From NCBI GenBank assembly GCA_016617785.1, contig JADILM010000002.1:744001-808000 (forward strand): a stretch of 64,000 nt of DNA, written 5' to 3'. Position 1 is the stretch's first letter. Every line of letters starts with the position of its first letter. Both the position numbers and the translations under genes were made by a program. This document shows, piece after piece, positions 1 to 12,235 of the stretch. The DNA is from Sporobolomyces roseus. Its lineage: Eukaryota > Basidiomycota > Microbotryomycetes > Sporidiobolales > Sporidiobolaceae. The notes below the pieces were generated by a model. It had not been told where the DNA came from. It saw only the letters and a program-made list of their open reading frames with translations, and did not search any database.

Positions 1-570
1 GCGACACCCGAGAAGATCCTGACAGACAGTGTCGTGAACACTCTCTCTGCCGTCATTCCACTGTGAGTTTCCCTTCGCTGAGTCTCAAGCAGAGTCACAC
101 AACTGATCGTTCGATTCAACAGCTACACTGTTGCGATATTGGGACTTCCTGTCTCTTCGATCATCTTGCATAATTCCCTCTCGACTCCCTCGGCAAAGTC
201 GCTCCCCTCGAACTCTCAACTTCCTTCTTCGATCTCGTCGACCTCATCGAAGGGCGACAGCGCCAACCTTGCCCAGCGTTATAACACTCAGTTCAATCTC
301 GCCGCCGCACTTCCCCTCAATCGCTTCGCTTTCTTGACCCGACCATCCTCGACTCACAACGGAGAGCTCGAACGAGAAATCCCTTTCGACTCGCTAGAAC
401 TGCAACCGGCTCCAGTCTATTCAAGAGGTGGAAAATCGATGGGAGGTATCGTCGTCGAGAGGATGGAGGAGACTGTGACTGTTGTCGCACTGCCAAAAGA
501 AGGGGCAGAAGTCGAGGATGAAATGGGAACTTGGAAAGACGATGGATGCGACGACGATAAGAAGTGGTAG
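1..570 (+). CDS. multi-pass membrane protein, copy A (3' part only)
   Basis: This is the C-terminal end of a gene whose 5' part lies outside the window. A first exon ends near 61 at a GTGAGT donor. The next exon starts after CAACAG at about 121 and carries a hydrophobic helix (residues reading YTVAILGLPVSSIILHN) followed by a long polar tail ending DDDKKW and TAG at 568-570. The tail is nearly the same, block by block, as the tail of the next gene (2600-3065), including the motifs FAFLTRPSS, EIPFDSLELQP and YSRGGKSMGGIVVERMEE. The splice position before the last helix is also the same, so the two genes are tandem duplicates. The family is not recognised. The last segment looks like one transmembrane helix plus a cytosolic, acidic C-terminus. 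Function unknown. Confidence 0.75.
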
Positions 571-1028
571 CGTTACTTGTAATCTTTAAGCGCACCTGGC
601 CATTCCTCTTGCCGACTCGAGACAATGTTGCGAGAGAGAATCGAAAGTGTGATTTCCTCAGCTCAGTCCCTCTCTCTGATCAGTTCGACGCCAAACGGCT
701 CTGTACGGTCCATGCGGATAGACCCAAGCGTACCAGAAGGTGTGAGAGGGCCTCCCTCGACCTCTCCGCCGAATGAGCGTTTCGCGAATTGAGCTCAAAT
801 TTTCAAACTCTTGTCAAACTCGCACGGCTTCGCATCCGGCTTAGATTGTCGGCGGAAAGTCGTTCAAGTCCTCGGATCGAAGTTCTCGATCGCCAATTTG
901 ACCTATGCTCAGTCCTCGTTCCCCTGTCCGTCTCCCAACGGTTCGAAGTTCGTCCCACTTCTTCCCTTCCGTTGTGGCTTCTCTTCCTTCTATCTCTCTT
1001 CCATTCTTCCTTTCAAGCCCTCTGCAGT
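571..1028. other. intergenic region between tandem membrane-protein genes
   Basis: It contains the 3' UTR of copy A and the promoter/5' UTR of copy B. Pyrimidine-rich stretches precede the ATG at 1029. I see no coding region or RNA gene here. Confidence 0.5.
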
Positions 1029-3065
1029 ATGTCGTCGCTGAAGAATGTCAAGAGTGTTGAGGATCTCGAGAAAGTCCTCGTAAGCTTGTTTTCTATTCCT
1101 CTCGATTCGTTGAATCTGTCTCAAACCCTCCCTTGAACCTTCAATAGCGAGGTGCTTTCTTAATCTCACCGAAGACTACGAATCCGTGGAGCTATTTCGC
1201 CGCGCAGGTCAATCAGATCCTTCATCGCAAAGCTCCTGCAGCACTCCCGCCTCTCCTCATCACCTGCTCAGCCTTGATCGGCCTAGCAGCTATTCTCTAT
1301 TTTGCCGGACTGATTGTGAGATGGAGAAAGGGAACGCTATGGGTGTTTCGGATTGTGAGGGTGGACGACGAACGATACCTTCTCCCTTCGTACATTTCCG
1401 CATACGCATTATTCGCAGGTCTCTTCGATCTTTGTATGTTCACCTCATTTCATTACTTGAAGACTACTCACACAAAGTCGTCCCATAGGCCTGCAATCGT
1501 TCCTCTGGATTTTATACGTCAGAACGCGATCGAACTTGAACCCTCGTTCATACTTTTTGTCGACGTCCCTGCCTTGGTGAGTGAACGTCCCTACCCTGCT
1601 TCCCTAGTCAACGACTGACACTCTGCTTGTCGATAGGCTGCCAGGAATCCTGTCCGTCTGCCTCGCTCTATGGTCTCTCACAACGACTTGTTTGTTTCGA
1701 TTCCTTCGAGCTTCAAACGTCCTACTCGATGTCTGACGCTCGACGACATGTTCAGGGATCCTTCATCTCCGGGCTTACGCAAATACTGCACGTCGACCAT
1801 TCTATGCTTCAGCCATGTTCGTCAACACCGTCGGAATCTCTCTCCCCATCGTCGCCCTCGCTTCACTCCTCCCGTTCGGGATCCTTGCCTCTCGATACAT
1901 GGACAAAGCGATGGAGGCATCGGAACAAGTTGAAGCGGTGCTTCAGAAGGCAGCAGCAGCATGGACGACAGACTCGACTCCCGACGATGCTCAGCTTCAC
2001 CTCGCAGCGACGTTGCTTTTCGAATTTGCGGAACACCTCTCCGATTTTCAGCACAAGTTCAAAACCTTCTTCGCTATCCTCGCGGGCTGGTGCGGCTTCC
2101 TCGGGTTCGCTTTCGTCGCGGTCGCTATTCGATATCTTCACGACTTGAACAAGTGCATCTCAGAAATGAGAGGAAGAACGAAAACGGGTGTCGAAACGTT
2201 TAGTCGAACTTGGAGATGGCTCGTACTCATCGTACGTCTCTCGTTTTCATCCAGCTATTCATTGTTTCCGACACTGACGAACTTCCGGATTTCGTGCAGA
2301 CTGTCGCGCTAGGGGTCACGATGAGTGAGTCGCCACTCGCTCTTTTCCTGTACTATTTAAACTAGTCAGCTTGAACTGACTGTATACCTCTGCGCTTCCT
2401 AGTCGGACTTGCTGTCAACGTCGGCTGGATCGCGGCTGCCCTCGATAAGATCCTGTAAGTCGACTTGTAATCGATTTCCTACTCAAGGTACTGATTCTAC
2501 CTCACTCACAGCTCGGATTCCATCGTCAATGCCCTCTCCGCCATTATTCCTCTGTGAGCTTTCTTCGATTTCCTTCGTCGAACGACCGATGATTGACCTG
2601 TCCATCGCTCGCAGCTACTCTGCCGCAGTCTTGGGACTCACCGTATCGTCAATTATCCTTCACAATGCCCTCACGAGCCCCTCCGCCAGGTCCTTCTCCT
2701 CGACATCTCGCCTTCCACAGACCCACTCGACGACGACTTCGAAAGGCGACAGCGCGAACCTCGCAGAGCGATACACCACTCAGTTCCACCTTGCTGCTGC
2801 ACTCCCCTTGAACCGCTTCGCCTTCTTGACTCGACCGTCTTCAGCCAACCATACCGCTGGAGAACTCGAACGAGAGATCCCTTTCGACTCGCTAGAACTC
2901 CAACCTACACCAATCTATTCGAGAGGGGGAAAGTCGATGGGAGGTATCGTTGTTGAAAGGATGGAGGAGACTGTCACGGTCGTTGCGTTACCGAAAGAAG
3001 GAGGAGATGTCGAGGATGAGATGGGAAGCTGGAGAGAGGATGGGAGTGATGACAAGAAGTGGTAG
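1029..3065 (+). CDS. multi-pass membrane protein, copy B (complete)
   Basis: Start ATG at 1029 (MSSLKNVKSVEDLEKVL), stop TAG at 3063-3065. The gene has about nine exons. Joins that keep frame include VL|RGAF, LFDL|CLQS, LP|WLPG, a GTTTGT donor giving LTT|WILHL, and IPL|YSAA. The protein has roughly seven or eight hydrophobic helices: LITCSALIGLAAILYFAG, an AYALFAGLFDL helix, SFLWILYV, LPGILSVCLALW, ISLPIVALASLLPFG, FAILAGWCGFLGFAFVAVAI, VGWIAAAL and the last VLGLTVSSIILHN. A polar loop with AEHLSDFQHKF lies between two of them, and the tail is acidic (about 140 residues, ending DDKKW). The layout recalls fungal 7TM receptor-like proteins, but I cannot assign a family. Copy A upstream is a close paralogue with the same exon boundary. 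The function is unknown; plasma-membrane or endomembrane location is inferred from the helices only. Confidence 0.7.
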
Positions 3066-3300
3066 GATTGTTCTCTGTTATATATACCCTACGATACTGG
3101 AACAACTCTTGAAACATCGAGTCCAGAGCGGTTGCAACCGAAGCGAGAGATGCGGAAGAAAAGCTCACATCGACAAATCGAACTCTCAAGAGGTCGAGGT
3201 TCCCGACCGATAGTACCTGATTGCGCGAAGGTTGAGAATGGCGAACGAGAGAGGGTGAAAGTCAAGGTATTAAGTTCTTTACATCGGGGTTCTTGCAAGT

Positions 3301-6300
3301 CTACTTGTCGGTTTCCATTTCTTCCTTTTCGAATCCCTTGTTCTTCGATAGCACAACGTCTGGAAACAGCAAGGAGATCAGTGACTCTCTCTTAGAGAAG
3401 AGCAGGAGTGATTACTTACATCCTTCGAGAACATGTGAATAAGGAAGATATTCTTCGGTAGCCATCTCTGCTCGCTCTCGGTGTCCCAACCGCACTGGTG
3501 TTTGATGGGTTTGGAACCCAGAGATCGTTCTCGGCTTTCCGGCTTGTCCAACGACGTCGACTGCTTGCCCGACTCGAACCGTCGCGGGGAGAAGTTCGCC
3601 AGATTCGTCGAAAGTGATGAGGAAGCGCTGTAAGAGCGGCGAGTGGTGTGAGTAATACTCGATAGATCTCATCAGAGAACGAGAACGTACAGGGTACATC
3701 GCCATTGTCAAGAAGTACAACATCCAATGCGATTTGTCGAGAATGAATCCGCGAATGTCGGTGAAAGCGATCAGGGTCGAGAGAAGACCGCAGACAGCGA
3801 CAGGAGACATGAGTGATCGATCGGTGTGGAAAGGGTTGACTCCGATAGTTCCCTTGCCCATGTGAACGAGACCCTGTTCAATTGTAGCGAAGATTGTTTA
3901 GCTCGGAGACGATGAAGGAACGAGGTAGGAAGAGTGAGCTCACCTGAGCGATTCGCACGACGAACAGACAATCTGCCTCTTTGCTGTAGTAACTTGCGAG
4001 CTGTCTCAGCATTTGAGCGAGTTTCGCGTTGTTTGTTCCAGCTCCGACCAAACCCATCGCGAAGATTGCGTTCATGGCGACTTCGAGATCGTTGTCATGA
4101 GAATATCGTGAGAGAGTGTCGAGGATGGAAAGTTGAGGGTTGGAAGCGCTGATGATACCGAGAGCGAGAGGAACGGATCTTCGAATGACAGGTTCACCGT
4201 AGTGCATCTATCGTAGAATTCGGAGATCAATATCACCAAGCCGTAGAAGAAGTGCTCTGAGAGAGATACGCACGAGGTGATTGAACTGTCTCAGACTCAT
4301 ATCGGTACCGACATCTTCACCCATCGCAATCAAAGCGATTCCAATTACTGCGATCGCTTGGTGAAGATCGCTCTCCTTCTCAGCATCGATGTGGTCGGTA
4401 CACAGGTGAAGGGCAGATTGAATCTTGAGTACGTTTCCGGTTCCAGCGTAAGAGCACATGTCGACGAGAACGAGCGAAACCTTTCCGAGAGGTGCTTCGA
4501 CCGCTTTCAAAGTTTCGATCGTCGCGTCTGAAGCTTCTTGTCGGCCTGATTGAATTCATCAAGAGAGTCAGTCTCGAGTCATTGAACAGGAGATACGAGC
4601 GGCGGAGAAGCATACCAAGGTAGAGTAAAGCGAGACCCAAAGCCAAGAATCGTCCCCATTTGTCGCTCAATTCACTCTCTTCCCTCTCCATCATCGTTTG
4701 TAATACAGCCATCGTCACATCTCCGTCGCATGTTCCAACAAAGACGAAACCAAGAGCGAGGGCGGAAATGGCGGCGATTTCGAGGGAAACTGAGGTGTCG
4801 GAGATTGCGGGAAGGAGGAGTTCTCGAATATCTTCTCGTTGCGATCCAGCGTAAGCGATACCGATACTAAAGAAGTCGATCGACGTCAGCGACATCAGTC
4901 ATGTTCTGAGGTAGAGATTCAGGGACTCACCCGATGATTGAAGCGACTCGCAAAGGTACACTCTTCGACTCGACGTGTTCCGACAATAATGCTAGAGCAG
5001 CATCCATCTCTGTTCGTACTCCCGAGTGAATGAGTCCATTCGCAAGCATAGCACCAGCCTGAAAGGAAAAGACTGATTAGTGTTAACAAATTGACAAGAA
5101 AAGGAGGAAGTGAACACACCTTGATGTGATCTTCTGAAGCGTAAGCGTACTTGTCGATGTGACTGAGTCCGACATCGGTGTCCCAGAGTAGGGAGAGACC
5201 TAACGAAGCCGCTGCACTGAACATACCTGTTCGAGGCGAACCAAGAGCTTCAGTATCGATCGATTATGAAACTGAAACAGGAGAGAACGAACCGTGATCC
5301 TTGTTCTTGTAAATCCAGCTCTGACCCTCTTCCGCCTCGACCATAAGCTTATCGTTTCCAAATCCAGCATTGACGAAAGCGTTGACGAAAGTTCCCGCCA
5401 AATTCTGTCTCGCCGAATCGACCGTAGCAGCAGAACGAGCGTTGTCCAAGTTCGATTTGTAGATATCTTCCAACGATTTCGGTTCGGTGACGGAAAGCTC
5501 TTTGCCGAATCGCTTGAAGTTCTCGGAGAGCTTCGTGTTGTTCAAGATTTCCATCAGGGATTCATCTTCGGTTTCGACGTTGATTTGTTGGCGAGCGAGA
5601 ATGTAGGCGAGTTGTCGCTTCATGTGACTAGATCATACAAAGAACGTCAGCATACTCTCATTAAGAAAGGGTCAGAGGGGGTAAGCTAACGGGTTTGTGG
5701 GAGCTTCGAAATCTTCTTTGATCGCTTCCGTATCTTGTAGTCGGATCGAGAGAGTCAAAGCTTCAGTGAATCGCTGATGTTTTCGATAGAGTTCCCTGGC
5801 AGTCTTGAGGAATTCGACGTCGTCCGGTGGAGGTAAGAGGCTGACGCAGCTAACCATGTAGAGGCATACTCGTGGGAAAGTGTTCGAATCGACAAAAGGA
5901 ATGATTTCTCGAATCGCTTCGAGTTCGAGGAGGAGATCGACGGCATCGGCTTCACCGTTGTGGGAGAGGAGGAAAGGTACGAGTCGAAGTCCGAGCGAGA
6001 GGAGGTCGTCGGTTGATTCAGATTGTTCTTGTCGAATGTTGTACTCTTCTCCAATCTCGGCAGCGAGGTGACTACAAAGAAGTCATCGTGAGCTCTTGTA
6101 GGACGTCAAAACCAGGTGAGCTTGCGAAAAGAAACTCACCGAACGTATTCGTGACCCCAGCATCCAGGATCTTCCTCACTTCCACCTCTCAGCCTGTACT
6201 TGAGCGTTTCCCTTTTGCCCGTGTCCGAATAAGTCATCGCCAGAACCGACAAGATATCAGCGAACAAAGCCTTGTCGCTGACATTGGCGGTCGTTTGATC

Positions 6301-6929
6301 CTTCTTCTCGGTTCCATCTTCCTTTCCATCGAGTCCGACTGCATGTACAACCGACTCTACAGCATGTTTCGCTGCGTCGACGATTCCGTTCGAACTTGGT
6401 GTCTGTTCTGGCCAGGATTGTTGGATTTGGGAGAGTTCAGAGTAATGCGGTCGAAGGAATTTGAGGGGTTTTGGAACAGAGGTCATGGAAGAGGTAGAAG
6501 TGCGAATGAGAGTGCGGAGAGATTCGAGTGCAGGTCGATACAGTTTCGTGTCGGATTCCTGTCAATGTGAGAGGAGTGTGAAGTCAGCGATCTCAAACTC
6601 GACCAGGATCCCGTTCAGAGGTCAGTAGCTCACCTTTAATCGTTCAATAAGCATCTCCAACTCGCCCTTTAGTGCAGCATCCTCCTCTGACTGTTGAGAG
6701 AGGGAAAGATTCAGAGTCGTCAGCGAAGTGTCAAACTCCTCCTCCGCCACCTCGCAGGAGAAGCTAGAGCAGCAGAATGAGTACTCACGAGCTCATCAGA
6801 GTCAGCCTTGAGTTCAGCTTTTGCTTTGGCTACGTTGTCGAGTGAATGATCTTTGGGCTTTTCAGGTTCAGTTGGATCATCAGAACGAACTGGCGCGACT
6901 GTGAAGGGTACTGGTTCTTTGTCTCCCAT
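3301..6929 (-). CDS. RPN1: 26S proteasome regulatory subunit RPN1 (PSMD2)
   Basis: Largest base subunit of the 19S proteasome particle. It docks ubiquitin receptors and Rad23/Dsk2-type shuttles and helps pass substrates to the ATPase ring. Twelve introns are needed. The first exon starts at ATG 6927-6929 ([11 protein letters not shown]), chosen because an in-frame upstream extension is not RPN1-like. The second exon gives [19 protein letters not shown], followed by a strongly conserved block with [14 protein letters not shown]. The middle holds the PC (proteasome/cyclosome) repeats, with Gly/Ala-rich helices such as [28 protein letters not shown] and [15 protein letters not shown]. The conserved end reads [17 protein letters not shown]; its last exon (3301 to about 3354) is short and easily missed, and it ends DK-TAG at 3301-3303. 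Full length for the family. Nuclear and cytosolic. The proteasome assembly factor UMP1 lies 30 kb to the right. Confidence 0.96.
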
Positions 6930-7322
6930 ACTAATGAGAGAGGAGTATGTGGCGGAGAAGTAGGGAGAGTAGTGTAAAGTTGAGAAGTGGAGGGAGACCA
7001 ATTTCGTCGACTTGTGTAGAATTTCGCAACATTCGCTCATTCTATTTCTCGCATCAACGCAATGAATTCGCTCAAATGAGAGTATGTGAATGCGATTGGG
7101 TTGCCGGTGTGTAATTTTAGTAGAACTCTGTCGTATCGAGGCTATAGGACACGGAGAAAGCGAAGGAAGGTGAAAGAAAGAGCAAAGTATCCCTAACAGT
7201 ATTACACAACGTTCTATAACTAATCATCATTATTCCGTACCGTCTAGGTCGATACTCAGGAGGGTCGAGAGGGGGCATGCTTGCGAGTGGGACGGAAGAA
7301 AGGAAAGATCAGGTCGAGTCGA
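6930..7322. other. intergenic region, RPN1 promoter and TRR1 3' flank
   Basis: Upstream of RPN1 (minus strand) and downstream of the thioredoxin reductase stop at 7323. I looked for a PACE-like proteasome box (GGTGGCAAA) by eye and did not find one. No coding region seen. Confidence 0.45.
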
Positions 7323-8894
<1,572 letters not shown>

Positions 8895-8897
<3 letters not shown>

Positions 8898-9252
8898 CAA
8901 AAAGTGAAGGGAAAGCGATTCGCTGACAAATTCCCAAAACACCCTTTTTTCCTTCCAACTGCTTCTCCAACAAATGCCGAATATGTACTGTAAGCGAGGC
9001 AAATCGAACCGCTTCTATTTCTTCCGCTTGTCTCCATGGGTGGACGATCTCATTTTTCCCTTCCTTTTTCTGTATCCGCCAATCGCGCTGTTCACTCTCC
9101 TTTGCTGTAGCCGTCTAGTATGCGACGACGGCAATGGCAGTTCTCCACTAAAAGGTAAAACGACAAAAGCCAATCGCCTTTGACTCAAAATTTCAGATTT
9201 GTCGAGCCGAGAGGAGAATTCGATGCTTCACTCCAACTCTTCAGTCACCATG
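8895..9252. promoter_or_regulatory. divergent TRR1 / ILV3 promoter region
   Basis: About 352 bp separate the most upstream TRR1 ATG (8895-8897, minus) from the chosen ILV3 ATG (9250-9252, plus). Both genes must be driven from here. The ILV3 start context is TCACCATG. I do not claim any particular factor site. Confidence 0.5.
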
Positions 9253-11956
9253 CTCCGCCTTCGAAGTGCTTCAGCACAGTCTGCAGCTCGATCGATCACT
9301 CGACAGTCGACTCGCTCGTACGCTTCAACTCGAGATGGAAAAGGACCTTTAGCTCCCGCACAGGGAGAACGACTCAATCGATACTCGCATTTGATCACGA
9401 GTGACAAGACTCAAGGTGCTAGTCAGGTCAGTCTACACTCTCGAGATCTAGCTCGGCAGGATGAGGGAGAGAGGTGTTGATCAGTTTGGAATTTCCCTTG
9501 ATCTTATAACAGGCTATGCTCTACGCTACCGATGGTATCGACTCAGAGACTGATCTCGCTAAGCCTATGGTCGGTGTAGCGAACGTCTGGTGAGCTCTCA
9601 TTCGCGAATTTCGTTGGATCTCGCAAAATGTATTGATTTGCTTTTGGTGCGCTCACAGGTATGAGGGTAATCCGTAAGCTATATCATAAGAAAGTTATCG
9701 TATCGTACTCTCAGCTGATGCCACTCACGATACAGCTGCAACAAGCACGTTCTCGGTCTCGGTTCAAGAATCAAAGAATCTCTTCAGAAAGCTGGTATCA
9801 CTGGTTACCAATTCGGAACGGTTGGGGTGTCGGACGGTATCTCGATGGGAACATTCGGAATGAGCTACTCGCTCCAATCGAGGGACTTGATTGCGGATTC
9901 AGTTGAAACTGCTGCTGCTGGACACTGGCTCGATGGAATGGTCACAATTCCTGTAAGTTCTGCCTCAATGCGCTGCAAGCTGGGAGGTTGCAGACTGACA
10001 TCTCGCTTACGCTCACAGGCTTGCGACAAGAACATGTAAGTGTCAAAACGACGAGCTCGATATATCGATACTGACTTGTTCGACTCACTCACAGGCCTGG
10101 TGTATTGATGGCTCTCGGTCGATTGAACCGACCAGGATTGATGGGTATGCTTCGATTTCACGTCTCTGGGCTGTTGCGTCGAACTCACCATTTCTCCAAC
10201 TCGATTCGCACAGTTTACGGAGGAACGATGCAACCTGGATCTTGCGCCGACGCTCCCGTTCTCGATGTCGTCTCAGCTTTCCAATCTTACGGACGATACC
10301 TCGATATGGGGTCTACTCCAGAAGCTGAAGCGATTCGTCTCGATACTGTTCGAAACTCATGCCGAAAGGAGGGTGGATCTTGCGGAGGAATGTACACTGC
10401 CAAGTGCGTAGACTCTTCGTCCATTTCCACGTTGCGAAGAGTTGACGACGACGACGTATTTGTTCAGCACTATGGCGTCTGCTGCTGAAGCTATGGGAAT
10501 GACTATTCCTGGCTCGTCAAGTACTCCTGCCGCTTACAAGGAGAAGAAGGAAGAGTGCGATGCGGTTGGAGAGGTCATGCTCAACATGCTCAAGAAGAAC
10601 ATCAAGCCCCGAGACATCATGACTAAAGAGGCTTTCGAGAACGCTATTGTACGTACTGAGCGGCGAGACTCGTTCATTCTGGATCGAAGCTCATGCAGTT
10701 TCACTCAACAGATCCTCACTATGATTCTCGGAGGTTCGACCAATGCTGTACTCCATTTGATCGCCATCGCTCACTCTGTCGGCCTCAAACTCACCCTCGA
10801 CGACTTCCAAGCTGTTTCTGACCGGATACCTTTCCTCGCCGACTTGAAGCCCTCTGGAAAGTACGTCATGGAAGATGTACACAAAATCGGTGGTATTCCT
10901 TGTACGTTGCCCAACTTTCGTCAGCTTCGAAGCGCACTCGTGACTGATTCTCGCTGATTTCGTCTTAATAGCTGTTCTCAAATACCTTCACCAGAACAAG
11001 CTCATCAACGGAGATATCATGACTGTAACTGGAAAGACCCTTGCTGAGAACCTCGAACAAGCTAAGGATCTTCCTCATGGTCAAGATGTCATTCGACCTC
11101 TCAACAACCCTATCAAATCGACTGGTCACATCCGGTAAGTAGCCGACTCTTTCGTACCTTATCGCACTCTGTACTCACCTGGCCCAACCTCCGTAGAATC
11201 CTTCGAGGAAACCTTGCGACTGGAGGATGTGTTTCAAAGATCACTGGAAAGGAGGGACTCACTTTCGAAGGTAAAGCTCGAGTGTTCGATAACGAGGATG
11301 CCGTCGGTGAAGCTATCCGAGCGAAGGAGATCACACCCGATGAGAAGACAGTTATCGTTCTACGATACCTCGGACCCAAAGGAGGACCTGGAATGCCTGA
11401 AATGTTGAAGACTACTTCGCTCGTGATGGGAGCTGGATTAGGAATGGATGTAGCTTGCGTTACTGATGGTCGATTCTCGGGTGGAACTCACGGCTTCACC
11501 GTTGGTCACGTCGTACCCGTTCGTCGCATTTTTTTTTTTCACTGTTCTTCACATCGTAGACGTTGGGACTGACGAGATCTTTTCCCCTTGCGACTCTCAC
11601 AGGAAGCTTTCAACGGAGGTAATATCGCTTTGGTAGAGGACGGAGATGTACGTTTCCTTTTCATCCTAACGACAGCATCGATCTCGAGACTGATTCCGTT
11701 GTTTCGACTTTCAGGTTATCTACATCGACGCGGTCAAGAACACCATCGACATGCGTGTATCTGATGAGGAGCTCGAACGCCGACGAAAGGAATGGAAACC
11801 TCGAGAACCCAAGGTCAAGCAGGTACGTCTTTTCCGTTCGTTTTCGCCTCTTCGCTGCGATTGCTGACATTGCTGCTTTTCAATCGATAGGGTACCCTCT
11901 ACAAGTACCAAAAGCTTGTTGCCGACGCTTCTCACGGTGCCGTCACTGACGCATAG
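9250..11956 (+). CDS. ILV3: dihydroxyacid dehydratase, mitochondrial
   Basis: Fe-S enzyme that dehydrates 2,3-dihydroxy-isovalerate and -methylvalerate in valine/isoleucine synthesis. The ATG at 9250 opens an Arg/Ser-rich mitochondrial presequence ([18 protein letters not shown]). An in-frame ATG 17 codons upstream, at 9199, is a weaker alternative because it adds acidic residues. Thirteen short introns are required. The three cluster cysteines are in NPCNKH (the Cys codon is split by an intron), PACDKNMPG and [12 protein letters not shown]. Other family blocks: [35 protein letters not shown] and [12 protein letters not shown]. The protein ends [10 protein letters not shown] with TAG at 11954-11956. 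Its length matches the family. It would depend on mitochondrial Fe-S cluster supply. The intron before EAFNGG contains a run of T. Confidence 0.96.
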
Positions 11957-12235
11957 ATGATTTCTCTCATTCTGTTTGTTCTTTCATTCGTCGTTGTAAA
12001 CATTGCATTTCTCTATCTCTTTCTCGATTTCATCTCCGTCGCAACTTCGAGAGATAGCTTGAGAAGTGATAATTCTGACAATAGAGAGAGAGGGGTACGA
12101 GGTACAAAGACAAGCAAAAATTGCGAAAACAACGTTGATAGTACAAACCAAAGGGATCGTCTAGAGTGGAGAGAGTGAATATGCGAAAATGCGAGCGGTG
12201 TATCTAGAACAAGAGAGAGAGCGGGGAATCTAGCT

